DNA from: Lachnospiraceae bacterium UBA3689
GTDB taxonomy: Bacteria > Bacillota > Clostridia > Lachnospirales > Lachnospiraceae
DNA: 64,000 nt
Direction: 5' to 3'
Assembly: GCA_002371465.1 (NCBI GenBank)
Contig: DFIU01000015.1
Location: 118,117 to 182,116 of the forward strand
Shown here: one piece after another, positions 15,053 to 24,206 of the stretch
Numbering within the stretch: position 1 is the stretch's first letter
How the letters are laid out: each line of letters opens with the position of its first letter
Notes under the pieces: model-generated
Seen by the model: only the letters and a program-made list of their open reading frames with translations
Told to the model about the DNA's origin: nothing
Databases searched by the model: none
Position numbers and translations under genes: made by a program

Positions 15053-16435
15053 ATGTTTAAAAAGATCATGATTGCGAACCGCGGAGAGATTGCCATGCGG
15101 ATCATCCGCTGCTGCCAGGAAATGGGGATCGATACCGTCCTTGCCGTATCGGAAGAGGACCGGGACTCCCTCCCGGCCCAGTTTGCGACGGAGACGGTCT
15201 GCATCGGTCCAGCCAGGGCAGCAGAGAGCTATCTCAACCAGCCCGCCCTCATTACGGCGGCGAAGGCAAGCGGCTGTGAGGCGGTGCATCCGGGATACGG
15301 CTTTTTGTCTGAAAACGCGGATTTCGCCCAGGCGGTTTCCGAGAACGGTCTGACCTATATCGGTCCGTCCGCGGACATGATCCGGGGTATGGGGGATAAA
15401 CAGAGCGCCCGCGCCCTGATGAAAAAGCACGGCGTGCCGGTCGTTCCGGGATCCGATGGGATCTTAAAGGACGCCGCCGAGGCAAGAAAGGTGGCGGAAA
15501 AAGTCGGCTACCCTGTCCTGGTCAAGGCGACGGCGGGTGGAGGAGGCCGGGGCATGCGGACGGCTTTTGACTCAAGTGAGATCGAGGACGCCTACCGCGA
15601 GGCACAGGCAGAGGCGGAAGCTGCCTTTGGAAACGGCGACCTGTATCTGGAAAAACTGATCGTCCACCCCCACCACATCGAAGTGCAGATCCTGGGAGAT
15701 CAAAACGGCCACATCGTTCATCTGGGGGAACGCGACTGCTCGATGCAGCGCAGGAACCAGAAATTGATCGAGGAAGCCCCGGCGGATATTCTGACCAAGC
15801 AGCAGAGGGCAGACCTTTGCCGGGCGGCGGTTCGGGCTGCAAAAGCGGTCCGCTACGTTTCGGCTGGAACGGTGGAATTTGTTCTCGATCATGAGGGAAA
15901 TTTCTATTTTATTGAAATGAACACCAGAATCCAGGTGGAACATTCCGTCACGGAGATGGTGACTGGCATCGATCTGGTAAAAGAACAGATCCGGATCGCG
16001 TCGGGGCAGGACCTTTCCTTCCGCCAAAGCGACGTCAAACTTCGCGGACACGCGATCGAATGCCGCATCAACGCGGAGGATCCGGCGCGGAATTTCGCCC
16101 CCTGTCCGGGACCGGTGCCCTTTGTCCACATGCCGGGAGGCTTCGGCGTCCGCGTGGAGAGCGCCCTCTTCTCCGGCTGCCGCATCAGTCCCTATTACGA
16201 CTCCATGGCGGCTAAAATCATTGTCCAGGCTCCGGGCAGACTGGACGCGATTCGGAAGATGCGGATGGCGCTGGAAGAGATGACGGTTGAGGGAGTGACG
16301 ACCAACATCAATTTCCTCTACCTTTTGATGTTCCATCACGACTACATGCTGGGAAACTTTGATACGTCCTTTTTGGGCACGCATACCGAACGGATTTTGA
16401 AATGGGACCGTGAATCCCGTGGAAAAAAGAAGTAA
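15053..16435 (+). CDS. accC: Biotin carboxylase subunit of acetyl-CoA carboxylase
   Basis: Carboxylates the biotin on AccB with ATP and bicarbonate. 460 residues, close to the family norm. The N-terminal MFKKIMIANRGEIAMRI, the ATP-grasp glycine loop KATAGGGGRGM near residue 160, the HIEVQ segment and the RDCSMQRRNQK and IEMNTRIQVEH motifs are all present. ATG 15053 has AAGGAG ten bases upstream; an ATG 14 codons earlier lacks a site and the conserved start. Lies between accB and accD in the operon. Confidence 0.96.
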   Translation: MFKKIMIANRGEIAMRIIRCCQEMGIDTVLAVSEEDRDSLPAQFATETVCIGPARAAESYLNQPALITAAKASGCEAVHPGYGFLSENADFAQAVSENGLTYIGPSADMIRGMGDKQSARALMKKHGVPVVPGSDGILKDAAEARKVAEKVGYPVLVKATAGGGGRGMRTAFDSSEIEDAYREAQAEAEAAFGNGDLYLEKLIVHPHHIEVQILGDQNGHIVHLGERDCSMQRRNQKLIEEAPADILTKQQRADLCRAAVRAAKAVRYVSAGTVEFVLDHEGNFYFIEMNTRIQVEHSVTEMVTGIDLVKEQIRIASGQDLSFRQSDVKLRGHAIECRINAEDPARNFAPCPGPVPFVHMPGGFGVRVESALFSGCRISPYYDSMAAKIIVQAPGRLDAIRKMRMALEEMTVEGVTTNINFLYLLMFHHDYMLGNFDTSFLGTHTERILKWDRESRGKKK

Positions 16436-16450
16436 GAGAGGGAGAACCTG

Positions 16451-17209
16451 ATGCCGACCGGATTTGAAGAAAAACGAAAGATCTTTCTGGGCTACCGGAA
16501 GATGAGAGAAAAGAAAAGCTCCTTCACCCCCCTGGGGGACAGGCTGCACCTGTTATTTGACGGCGGGAAGATCGAGCATCTCTTCCGGGACGTCTGCTCC
16601 AAGGATCCCCTGCATTTTCCGGATTACCAGAAGACGTTGGTGCAGCTGAAGCTAAAGACCAACGCCAATGACGCCCTGATCACGGGCGTGGGATCCGTGG
16701 ATGGGATCCGGGCGGCGGCGGCCCAGCTGGACAAACATTTCCTGATGGGGTCCATGAGTTCGGCGGTCGGGGAACGCCTGACTCAGCTGGTGGAGTACGC
16801 GGATAAAAAGAAGCTGCCTCTCATCATCATATCGGCGAGCGGGGGCGCCCGGATGCAGGAGGGCATGTACTCCCTCTTTCAGATGGCAAAGACGTCCGTC
16901 GCTGTCCAGCGCTTCAAGGATCATGGGGGACTCTACATCTCCGTGCTGACCCATCCGACAACGGGCGGCGTCAGCGCCAGCTTCGCCATGCTGGGCGATA
17001 TCATCCTGGCGGAGCCGGGGGCGCTGATCGGCTTTGCCGGACCCAGGGTCATCGAGCAGACGATCGGAGAGAAGCTGCCCAAGGGTTTTCAGAGTGCGGA
17101 ATTTCAGCAGGAGCATGGCTTTGTGGACGCGATTGTTCCCAAAGAGGAGATGAAGACGGCGATCGCAAAGCTGCTCCGGCTGCACGGCTATAAGGGGGGA
17201 CCTGCATGA
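16451..17209 (+). CDS. accD: Acetyl-CoA carboxylase carboxyltransferase, beta subunit, lacking the zinc ribbon
   Basis: With AccA it transfers the carboxyl group from biotin to acetyl-CoA, giving malonyl-CoA. 252 residues, about 30-40 shorter than most AccD. The crotonase-like core is intact (ISASGGARMQEGMYSL, TTGGVSASFAMLGD, EPGALIGFAGPRVIEQT). What is missing is the N-terminal four-cysteine zinc ribbon: the whole protein has one cysteine (near residue 49). The first 25 residues are basic instead. Start ATG 16451 follows GAGAGGGAG directly after accC and there is no room for an upstream extension. It overlaps accA by four bases. Confidence 0.9.
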   Translation: MPTGFEEKRKIFLGYRKMREKKSSFTPLGDRLHLLFDGGKIEHLFRDVCSKDPLHFPDYQKTLVQLKLKTNANDALITGVGSVDGIRAAAAQLDKHFLMGSMSSAVGERLTQLVEYADKKKLPLIIISASGGARMQEGMYSLFQMAKTSVAVQRFKDHGGLYISVLTHPTTGGVSASFAMLGDIILAEPGALIGFAGPRVIEQTIGEKLPKGFQSAEFQQEHGFVDAIVPKEEMKTAIAKLLRLHGYKGGPA

Positions 17210-18084
17210 AGGCATACGAACGTGTCCGTCTGGCGCGGGATAAGGATCGACCAAAGATCGGAGCCTATATCGACGCTTTATTTACGGACTTTTTTGAACT
17301 AAAAGGGGACCGCTTAGGCGGCGAAGATCCGGCGATCCTGGGCGGCATCGCCTTTTTTGAAGGGCAGCCGGTCACGGTGATCGGGCACCGCAAGGGCAGC
17401 GATTTAAAGGAGAACCTGACCTGCCGCTTCGGTATGCCGGAGCCGGAAGGCTACCGCAAGGCTCTGCGGCTCATGAAGGAGGCGGAGAAGTTCCACCGGC
17501 CGGTCATTACCTTTATCGATACGCCGGGAGCCTATCCGGGCAAGTCGGCGGAAGAACACGGCCAGTCCCGGGCAATCGCCGAAAATCTGGCGGAGATGTC
17601 CGCCCTAAAGACGCCGATCATCTCCGTCGTGACCGGAGAGGGATCAAGCGGCGGGGCACTTGCGATCGGCGTGGCGGACCGGATCTGGATGCTGGAAAAT
17701 GCGGTCTATTCGGTCCTGTCGCCGGAGGGCTTTGCCAGTATCCTCTGGAAGGATTCGGCAAGGGCGGAAGAAGCGGCGGACGTGATGCACATGACGGCGG
17801 GAGAACTCTACGAAGAGGGGCTCGTCGACCGGGTGATCCCGGAGGATAAGGGCGGGATCCAGGCGGATTTTGATCTGTCCATCCGGGCGATCCGCAGCGC
17901 CCTGAAAACGGAACTGGCGGAGCTGCAGGAACTCTCCCAAGAGGATCTGGTCAGCCTCCGTTATCAGAAATACCGCCATTTTGAGGGCGAGCTGGAGCCG
18001 GACTACGCTGACTTCAACTGGGACGCCATCGAATTAAAGGAACTGGAAGAAGCTTTGAAGGAGGTTGTCAGCCATGAATCCTGA
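17206..18084 (+). CDS. accA: Acetyl-CoA carboxylase carboxyltransferase, alpha subunit
   Basis: Partner of AccD in the carboxyltransferase reaction. 292 residues, with the family features RPKIGAYIDALFTDFFELKGDR at the start region, the IGHRKGSD substrate loop, TPGAYPGKSAEEHGQ and the oxyanion-hole stretch GEGSSGGALAIGVAD. The ATG overlaps the accD stop, so the two subunits are translationally coupled, as expected for a 1:1 complex. fabH starts inside its last codons. Confidence 0.94.
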   Translation: MKAYERVRLARDKDRPKIGAYIDALFTDFFELKGDRLGGEDPAILGGIAFFEGQPVTVIGHRKGSDLKENLTCRFGMPEPEGYRKALRLMKEAEKFHRPVITFIDTPGAYPGKSAEEHGQSRAIAENLAEMSALKTPIISVVTGEGSSGGALAIGVADRIWMLENAVYSVLSPEGFASILWKDSARAEEAADVMHMTAGELYEEGLVDRVIPEDKGGIQADFDLSIRAIRSALKTELAELQELSQEDLVSLRYQKYRHFEGELEPDYADFNWDAIELKELEEALKEVVSHES

Positions 18085-19096
18085 AAGGGACAGGAAGTCG
18101 GCAGAAAAAAAGAGTTTGCCGGCAGGCGGGGGCGTCCGGATATTGACCTTGGGGAAGGCGCTTCCTTCCGCGACCATGCGGAACGAAGATTTTGAAAAGA
18201 CCCTGGATACTTCGGACGAGTGGATCCGGACCAGAACCGGGATTTTGGAGCGTCGCTTTTGCCGGCGCTTAAACGGGGAGAACGCCTCTTCCCTCGCCGT
18301 TCACGCCGCCGCCCTTGCTCTTGAAAAGGCGGAGCGAACCTATCACATCCAAAAAGAGGAGATCGGGCTTGTCATTACGGCGACCTGCAGCTCCCGCTAT
18401 GAGATGCCCTCGACTGCCTGCATCGTCCAGGAGGAGCTGGGACTTAAGGGCGGCATCCCCGCCTTTGATCTAAACGCCGCCTGTTCCGGTTTTATCTACG
18501 GTCTTGGCACGGCGGATGCCATGATGGCGAGAATGGGCATCTCCTATGGTCTGGTCATCGGAACCGAGGAAATGTCCCGGCTCCTTGACATGGGGGACCG
18601 TAGCACCTGCGTCCTCTTCGGAGACGGAGCGGCAGCGGCGGTGGTCGCCTTTGACAGACAGGCGGACTTTGCCGCCGATCTGGGTGCTGCCGGAGACAAG
18701 GAGGCTCTCTACAGCCTGTCCTCGGTCCTGCGCATGGACGGCCGCAGGGTCTTCCGCTTTGCCTGCTTAAAGTTGGAGGAAGAGATCAGAAAGCTGGAGG
18801 AACTGAGCGGCATCCGGGCGGAGGATGTGGACTATATCGTCTGTCACCAGGCAAATTACCGCATTATCCGCTATGTGCAGAGCAGACTGGGACTGCCAGA
18901 GGAGAAGTTTCCCATGAATCTTTCTTCTTATGGAAATACGTCAGCCGCCAGTATTCCCCTCATGCTCTGTGACTTACAGGATGAAGGAAAACTGACGGCA
19001 GGGACCCGGGTCTTCTGCGTCGGCTTCGGCGCGGGGCTGACCTGGGGAGCGGCAAGTTTGAAATTCGGAGGAATGATTGATGAAACAGCTAAATGA
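18074..19096 (+). CDS. fabH: 3-oxoacyl-ACP synthase III
   Basis: Starts fatty-acid synthesis by condensing acetyl-CoA with malonyl-ACP. 340 residues. The catalytic triad is visible: C137 in NAACSGF, His in VCHQANYRI and Asn in SSYGNTSAASIP. A basic N-terminal extension of about 20 residues precedes the normal start VRILTLGKALP. ATG 18074 has AAGGAGG nine bases before it, inside accA, and overlaps accA by 11 bases; TTG 18065 is a weaker choice. fabK follows with an overlap. Confidence 0.93.
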   Translation: MNPERDRKSAEKKSLPAGGGVRILTLGKALPSATMRNEDFEKTLDTSDEWIRTRTGILERRFCRRLNGENASSLAVHAAALALEKAERTYHIQKEEIGLVITATCSSRYEMPSTACIVQEELGLKGGIPAFDLNAACSGFIYGLGTADAMMARMGISYGLVIGTEEMSRLLDMGDRSTCVLFGDGAAAAVVAFDRQADFAADLGAAGDKEALYSLSSVLRMDGRRVFRFACLKLEEEIRKLEELSGIRAEDVDYIVCHQANYRIIRYVQSRLGLPEEKFPMNLSSYGNTSAASIPLMLCDLQDEGKLTAGTRVFCVGFGAGLTWGAASLKFGGMIDETAK

Positions 19097-20021
19097 ACTA
19101 CTGGGAACCAGATACCCCTTCATTCAGGGGGGCATGGCTAACATTGCGACGGGAGAATTTGCTGCCGCCTGCTCCAATGCCGGAGCCCTGGGTCTGATCG
19201 CATCCGGCGGCCTTCATTCCGCAGAGGAACTAAGGAACCAGATCCGGATCTGCCGGAGCCTGACCGACCAGCCCTTCGGCGTCAACCTAATGCTGATGAA
19301 TCCTGCCGCGGATGAGATGGCGCAGGTCCTGACCGAAGAAGGGGTCAGAGTCGTGACGACCGGGGCGGGCAACCCCGGAAAATATATGAAGGATTGGAAG
19401 GACCATGGCATGACCGTTATTCCGGTCTCCGCCAGCGTCGCCCTTGCCAAGCGGCTGATCCGGTCCGGAGCCGACGCCATTATCGCGGAGGGGACGGAAT
19501 CCGGCGGTCATGTCGGGGAAATGACGACCATGACGCTTGTTCCGCAGATGGTGGACGGGCTTGATGGGAAGGTGCCGGTCATCGCGGCGGGAGGCATCGC
19601 CGACGGCAGGCAGCTGGCGGCAGCATTTGTCCTGGGCGCCTGCGGAGCCCAGATCGGAACCTGCCTTTTGGTTTCAAAGGAGTGTCCGATTCATGACAAT
19701 TATAAAGAGGCTCTGCTTGCCGCCAAGGACAACGCCACGGTCGTGACCGGCCGCAGTGTGGACGCGCCGGTCCGCATCATCAAAAACCAGATGTCCCGCA
19801 ATTACATCAAGGCGGAACGGGATGGCGCCGACCGCATGGAACTGGAGAAATTTACGCTGGGTTCCCTTCGGAAAGCGGTCTTTGACGGAAATGTAAAAGA
19901 GGGGTCCCTGATGGCGGGTCAGGTCTGCGGTCAGCTGCATGAGATCCGGCCGGTAGCGGATATCTTAAGGGACCTCTATGAGAATGGCAAGAGAGAGGCA
20001 GCTGCCCTGACCATCGTTTGA
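19080..20021 (+). CDS. fabK: Enoyl-ACP reductase II (FMN-dependent)
   Basis: Reduces enoyl-ACP in the last step of each elongation cycle using FMN and NAD(P)H. 313 residues in the nitronate-monooxygenase-like TIM-barrel family: FIQGGMANIATGEFAAA at the start, AEGTESGGHVG in the middle, PVIAAGGIADG and the GAQIGTCLLVSKE phosphate-binding part. FabK replaces FabI in many Firmicutes and makes the host insensitive to FabI inhibitors, by family knowledge. ATG 19080 has GGAGGA seven bases before it and overlaps fabH. Confidence 0.93.
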   Translation: MKQLNELLGTRYPFIQGGMANIATGEFAAACSNAGALGLIASGGLHSAEELRNQIRICRSLTDQPFGVNLMLMNPAADEMAQVLTEEGVRVVTTGAGNPGKYMKDWKDHGMTVIPVSASVALAKRLIRSGADAIIAEGTESGGHVGEMTTMTLVPQMVDGLDGKVPVIAAGGIADGRQLAAAFVLGACGAQIGTCLLVSKECPIHDNYKEALLAAKDNATVVTGRSVDAPVRIIKNQMSRNYIKAERDGADRMELEKFTLGSLRKAVFDGNVKEGSLMAGQVCGQLHEIRPVADILRDLYENGKREAAALTIV

Positions 20022-20065
20022 CGGATGGGACAGGCTCATCAAGCAGATACATAAAGGAGAAGAAG

Positions 20066-21013
20066 ATGAAGACAGCGATTCTTTATGCCGGTCAGGGGGC
20101 GCAAAGACCCGGTATGGGACTGGACCTCTATGAAGGCTACCCGGAATTTTCAAAGGCAATCGATGAAGCCGCGGCGGTTACGGATTTTGATTTAAAAAGC
20201 GCCATGTTCGGGTCTGACGCGGCTCTTTTGGCCAGGACGGAGATCACGCAGCCGGCTCTGGCGGCATTCGCGGCGGGCGTGACCGCCGTTTTAAGCCGCT
20301 ATGGCATCCAGCCTGACTATGTAGCGGGGCTTTCTTTAGGGGAGTACAGCGCTTTGCAGGCAGCAGGGGTCTTTACTCTGGATCAGTTGATTCGGCTTAC
20401 TTCCTTCCGCGGAAGAGCCATGGCGGAGGCGGGGAGGGGGATCGATACCCTGATGTGCGCCGTCCTGGGCCTTTCTTCCGAGCAGACAGAAGCCATCTGC
20501 AAAAAGGCGCAGGAGGAGACCGGGCAGATGGTCCAGGTCGTCAATTACAATACGGTCGGTCAGGAGGTGATCTCCGGCACCAAAGAGGGGGTCAGACGGG
20601 CGGAAGAACTGGCGAAAGATATGGGCTGCAAGCGGTGCATGGAACTAAAGGTCAGTTCCGCCTTCCACACTTCTTTTATGGAAGGGGCTGGTCAGGCTCT
20701 TCATAAGAAGTTCCGCACGATGAATTTCGGAAAAATGCAGGTACCGGTTGTCTTTAACTGTACCGGCAGGGAACTGGAGGGGGAGGAGACCATCGCCGAC
20801 CTCTTGGTTCGCCAGGTCCAGTCTCCGGTTAAGATGAGGCAGACCATCGAGTATCTGGCGGATCACGGCGTCGATATTTTTATTGAAGTGGGCCCGGGCC
20901 ACGCCTTAAGCGGCTTTGTCAAGCGCGCCGTAAAGGGGGCGGCTGCCTGTTTTATCGACAGCGCCGCCGATTTGAAGGACGTTTTAGACAAATACGGAAA
21001 GAAGGAGGCTTGA
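20066..21013 (+). CDS. fabD: Malonyl-CoA:ACP transacylase
   Basis: Moves malonyl from CoA to ACP. 315 residues with the conserved YAGQGAQRPGMG at the start, nucleophile S90 in GLSLGEY and the catalytic His in SSAFHTSFM near residue 200. The glutamine of GQGAQ forms the oxyanion hole. The usual GHSLGE reads GLSLGE, a small deviation next to the nucleophile. An upstream frame from 20018 is open, but ATG 20066 has AAAGGAGA before it and matches the family start. Confidence 0.93.
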   Translation: MKTAILYAGQGAQRPGMGLDLYEGYPEFSKAIDEAAAVTDFDLKSAMFGSDAALLARTEITQPALAAFAAGVTAVLSRYGIQPDYVAGLSLGEYSALQAAGVFTLDQLIRLTSFRGRAMAEAGRGIDTLMCAVLGLSSEQTEAICKKAQEETGQMVQVVNYNTVGQEVISGTKEGVRRAEELAKDMGCKRCMELKVSSAFHTSFMEGAGQALHKKFRTMNFGKMQVPVVFNCTGRELEGEETIADLLVRQVQSPVKMRQTIEYLADHGVDIFIEVGPGHALSGFVKRAVKGAAACFIDSAADLKDVLDKYGKKEA

Positions 21014-21018
21014 TCCGG

Positions 21019-21768
21019 ATGGGAAGACTGGATGGACAGACTGCCCTTGTGACGGGCGGCGGCCGGGGAATCGGCAGAGCCATTGTAAAAAAGCTGGCGT
21101 CAGAGGGAGCCAATGTAGTCATCAATTACGGGACCAGCGACCGGGCAGCAAAGGAGACCGCCGACCTTTGCCGGAAGGAATATGGAGTCAAGACTCTTGC
21201 CGTACAGGCGGACGTCAGCCGGGCAGAGGATGTGCAGCGGCTCTTTGAAGAGGCGAAGGCTCTGACCGGGAAGGTGGAGATTCTGGTCAATAACGCCGGC
21301 ATCACGGCGGACAATCTGATCCTTCGGATGACGGATGAGGATTTTGACCGCGTGCAGAAGATTAACCTGTACGGAACCTTCTACGGCATGAAGCTGGCGG
21401 CTAAGACCATGCTGAGACAGCGGTACGGCAGGATTATTTCCCTAAGTTCCGTGGTCGGTCTCCACGGAAACGCGGGGCAGGTCAACTATGCGGCGTCTAA
21501 GGCGGGCATCGTCGGCATGACGAAGTCCCTGGCAAAGGAGATGGCGAGCCGGGGCGTGACGGTTAATGCCGTCGCTCCGGGCATGATCGAAACGGACATG
21601 ACGGCGGCGATGACGGAGACGGCTCACAAGGCGATGGAAGGACAGATCCCGGCAGGCCGCATGGGCAGCCCGGAGGACATCGCGGAGGCGGTTGCTTTTT
21701 TTGCGGACCCGGCTTCCGGTTATGTTACGGGACAGGTCCTCGCGGTTGACGGGGGCATGGCGCTTTAA
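21019..21768 (+). CDS. fabG: 3-oxoacyl-ACP reductase
   Basis: NADPH-dependent short-chain dehydrogenase that reduces 3-oxoacyl-ACP. 249 residues with the cofactor loop TGGGRGIGRAI (12-22), NNAG at 91-94 and the triad S144-Y157-K161. The C-terminal SGYVTGQVLAVDGGM is typical. GAAGGAGG at 21001-21008 serves ATG 21019; a TTG at 21010 is too close to it. The stop of fabD lies between the site and the start, so translation is coupled. Confidence 0.95.
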   Translation: MGRLDGQTALVTGGGRGIGRAIVKKLASEGANVVINYGTSDRAAKETADLCRKEYGVKTLAVQADVSRAEDVQRLFEEAKALTGKVEILVNNAGITADNLILRMTDEDFDRVQKINLYGTFYGMKLAAKTMLRQRYGRIISLSSVVGLHGNAGQVNYAASKAGIVGMTKSLAKEMASRGVTVNAVAPGMIETDMTAAMTETAHKAMEGQIPAGRMGSPEDIAEAVAFFADPASGYVTGQVLAVDGGMAL

Positions 21769-21788
21769 GCGGATAGGAAGGATAGGCA

Positions 21789-23054
21789 ATGAAAAGAAGA
21801 GTGGTCATTACGGGAATGGGAATCATTTCCCCGATCGGAAATACAAAAGAAGAGGTCTGGAAGAGTGTCGAGGAGGGGACGTGCGGCATCGCGCCGATTA
21901 CGCGTTACGACAGCTCAAAGCAGAAGGTCAAGCTGGCGGGTGAATTAAAGGACCTGGATCTGTCCCGCTACGTATCCCCTAAGGCGGCGCGGAAGATGGA
22001 CCCCTATACCCAGTACGCCATGTACGCGGCTGCCGAGGCGATGGAGGATGCCGGCATCAAAAAAGAGGCGGAAGGAGAGGAGCCCCGGGACCGCTGGGGC
22101 GTCATCATGGCGTCCGGGATCGGTGGGATCCAGACCATTGAGACAGAGAAGGAGCGGGGCCAGAAAGTGGGCTATGACCGGGTCTCCCCCTACTTTATTC
22201 CGATGGCGATCTCCAATATGGCGGCGGGAAATATTGCCATCGAGTACGGCTTAAAGGGCATGTGCAGCTGCACGGTGACCGCCTGCGCGTCAGCGGGAAA
22301 TGCGATCGGGGACGCCTTCCGTCACATCCGGGACGGTTACGGCGATCTGATGGCGGCGGGCGGTTCGGAGGCATCCATTACGCCTCTGTGTATCGGCGGC
22401 TTTACCTCCCTGCGTGCCTTAAGCACCTCCGAAGATCCCTCCCGCGCCTCGATTCCCTTCGATAAGGAACGGTCCGGTTTCGTCATGGGAGAGGGGGCTG
22501 CTGTTCTCATCCTGGAGGAACTGGGCCACGCCAAAAAGCGGGGGGCTAAGATCTACGGAGAGATCGCCGGCTACGGCTCCAACTGTGACGCCCACCACAT
22601 CACCGCTCCCAATCCGGAGGGGGATGGCGCGGCGAAATGCATGGCGGAGGCGATGCGGGACGCCGGCATCAGTCCCACAGAAGTGGATTATGTCAATGCC
22701 CATGGGACGTCCACCAGGATGAACGACAGCGGGGAGACCAAGGCGATCCACAAGGCGTTCGGTCCCCATGCCGCATCCCTGAAGGTAAGCTCGACCAAGT
22801 CCATGACCGGACACCTGTTGGGCGCGTCGGCAGCGGTCGAAGCGGTCATCACGACCCTGGCGGTTCAGAATTCCTTTATCCCGCCCACGGTCGGTTATCA
22901 GGTTCCGGACGAGGACTGCGATCTGGACTACCAGCCCAACCGGGGCGAGAGCCATCTGATCCGCTACGCCTTAAGCAACAGCTTTGGTTTCGGCGGGCAC
23001 AATGTGTCCTTGATCTTTCGGAAGTTTGAGGATGGAAAGCAGGTGACAAAATGA
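21789..23054 (+). CDS. fabF: 3-oxoacyl-ACP synthase II
   Basis: Elongating condensing enzyme, joins malonyl-ACP to acyl-ACP. 421 residues, slightly longer than average. The triad Cys-His-His is visible in VTACASAGNAIG, NAHGTSTRMND and SMTGHLLGASAAVEA, and the C-terminus has NSFGFGGHNVSLIF. An AGGAAGGA site precedes ATG 21789. It overlaps fabZ by four bases (ATGA). Confidence 0.95.
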   Translation: MKRRVVITGMGIISPIGNTKEEVWKSVEEGTCGIAPITRYDSSKQKVKLAGELKDLDLSRYVSPKAARKMDPYTQYAMYAAAEAMEDAGIKKEAEGEEPRDRWGVIMASGIGGIQTIETEKERGQKVGYDRVSPYFIPMAISNMAAGNIAIEYGLKGMCSCTVTACASAGNAIGDAFRHIRDGYGDLMAAGGSEASITPLCIGGFTSLRALSTSEDPSRASIPFDKERSGFVMGEGAAVLILEELGHAKKRGAKIYGEIAGYGSNCDAHHITAPNPEGDGAAKCMAEAMRDAGISPTEVDYVNAHGTSTRMNDSGETKAIHKAFGPHAASLKVSSTKSMTGHLLGASAAVEAVITTLAVQNSFIPPTVGYQVPDEDCDLDYQPNRGESHLIRYALSNSFGFGGHNVSLIFRKFEDGKQVTK

Positions 23055-23503
23055 AATTAAACAGCAACCAGATCGAGCAAATCCTGCCCCACAGATGGCC
23101 TTTTCTACTCATTGACAGGGTCGAGGAATGTCAGCCGGGCAAGTTCTGTACGGGGCGGAAATGCGTCACGGCTAGTGAATTGGAATTTCAGGGTCATTTT
23201 CCGGGCATGAAGGTTATGCCCGGCGTACTGATCCTGGAGGCACTGGCGCAGACCGGCGCCGTCGCCCTTTTAAGTGAAGAGGGGCAGGAGGGCAGGGTGG
23301 TCCTCTTTGGCGGCGTCAAAAATGCCAGATTCAGGCGGCAGGTCGTGCCGGGAGATGTTCTGGAACTGCACTGCGAAATTGAAAAGCGCAGGGGACCGGT
23401 CGGCTTCGGTAAGGCGGTCGCCACAGTCGACGGCGAAACCGCCGTGACGGCGGAACTGTCCTTTGCCATCACCGATAAGCCCGAAGATTCTTCCAAATCC
23501 TGA
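23051..23503 (+). CDS. fabZ: 3-hydroxyacyl-ACP dehydratase
   Basis: Dehydrates 3-hydroxyacyl-ACP to trans-2-enoyl-ACP in a hotdog fold. 150 residues with ILPHRWPFLLIDRV at the start, catalytic H49 in GHFPGMKVMPG and E63 in ILEALAQ. It is the last biosynthetic gene of the cluster. No FabM- or FabN-type isomerase is present here, so the route to unsaturated fatty acids, if any, is elsewhere. The MarR-type regulator follows 96 bp downstream behind its own promoter. Confidence 0.95.
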   Translation: MKLNSNQIEQILPHRWPFLLIDRVEECQPGKFCTGRKCVTASELEFQGHFPGMKVMPGVLILEALAQTGAVALLSEEGQEGRVVLFGGVKNARFRRQVVPGDVLELHCEIEKRRGPVGFGKAVATVDGETAVTAELSFAITDKPEDSSKS

Positions 23504-23510
23504 TATTTAT

Positions 23511-23539
23511 TTGTTTGCCCTTTCATTATGTGTTACACT
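23511..23539 (+). promoter_or_regulatory. Promoter of the MarR-type regulator
   Basis: TTGTTT (23511-23516), 17-base spacer, TACACT (23534-23539) with an extended TG-T before it. The regulator can thus be expressed apart from the fab operon. Confidence 0.55.
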
Positions 23540-23599
23540 AGTTCTGTCAGCACGCTTGAGGGCGTGAATTTTTGTATGCCGGAATGAGAGGACCTTGGA

Positions 23600-24067
23600 A
23601 TGACAACGGAGAAGCTGTTTCAGGAAGTTTACACCAGATTTAAGATGCACTTTTACCGAGAAGTGTTTCGGAATTTTGACAACAGGGAGGCGACGCTGAC
23701 GACGGTCGAGACCTTCTGCATGGAAGTGATCTATGCGATGGACAATCCAACGGTCAATGAATTTGCCTCCTTTATCAAGATTTCGTCGCCCAATGCCGCC
23801 TATAAGGTCAATTCTCTGATCCGCAAGGGCTACTTGAAGAAGATCCGATCGGAGAAGGACCACCGGGAATATCACTTGCAGGTGACGCAGAAGTATTTGG
23901 ATTACTACAATGTCAGTACCGGCTACGTCGATCAGGTCCTGTCCCGCGTCAAGAAGACCATGTCGCCGGAGGAGTGGGCGGATTTCCATCACACGCTGGA
24001 GATTATCCTGTCCGAGCAGGGAAATGATGTGCCGCCCTACGGCCTCGAAAATCATCAGGAAAATTAA
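23600..24067 (+). CDS. MarR-family transcriptional regulator (possible FabT-like)
   Basis: A 155-residue winged-helix protein of MarR type: a helical N-terminus, the winged helix at about residues 45-100 with ISSPNAAYKVNSLIRKGYLKKI as recognition part and EKDHREYHLQVT as the wing, and a C-terminal dimer helix. MarR-type FabT proteins repress fab operons in Streptococcus and relatives; here the gene lies directly after fabZ rather than at the head of the operon. A role in lipid control is inferred from position only. The sequence is atypical for MarR in the first 40 residues, and the family also includes regulators of unrelated pathways. Confidence 0.75.
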   Translation: MTTEKLFQEVYTRFKMHFYREVFRNFDNREATLTTVETFCMEVIYAMDNPTVNEFASFIKISSPNAAYKVNSLIRKGYLKKIRSEKDHREYHLQVTQKYLDYYNVSTGYVDQVLSRVKKTMSPEEWADFHHTLEIILSEQGNDVPPYGLENHQEN

Positions 24068-24079
24068 AACGATTACAAG

Positions 24080-24108
24080 TTGACCCATAATTTCACAGGG
24101 ACTATAAT
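24080..24108 (+). promoter_or_regulatory. Strong promoter facing an immediate terminator
   Basis: TTGACC (24080-24085), 17-base spacer, TATAAT (24103-24108). Transcription would run directly into the terminator at 24112-24151. It starts the 384-base gene-free stretch before mgtE. Confidence 0.65.
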
Positions 24109-24111
24109 GAG

Positions 24112-24151
24112 AAAGGTTTTGGAAGGCAGCTGCTTTCTAAACCTTTTTTTT
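24112..24151 (+). terminator. Terminator after the MarR-type gene
   Basis: AAAGGTTT (24112-24119) pairs with AAACCTTT (24139-24146) around an inner stem GAAGGC-AGCT-GCTTTC, followed by a T-run to 24151. It can terminate the upstream operon or the transcript from the adjacent promoter. Confidence 0.8.
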
Positions 24152-24206
24152 CGTACCGCTGCCGCATAATCAACTGTCGGCGCGAGAGATAACCGATGAT
24201 CGCGTT

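Noticed and set aside
15572..16549. 325-codon antisense frame over accC/accD
   Set aside because: The forward genes have all catalytic motifs; no start site or known domain on the reverse strand.
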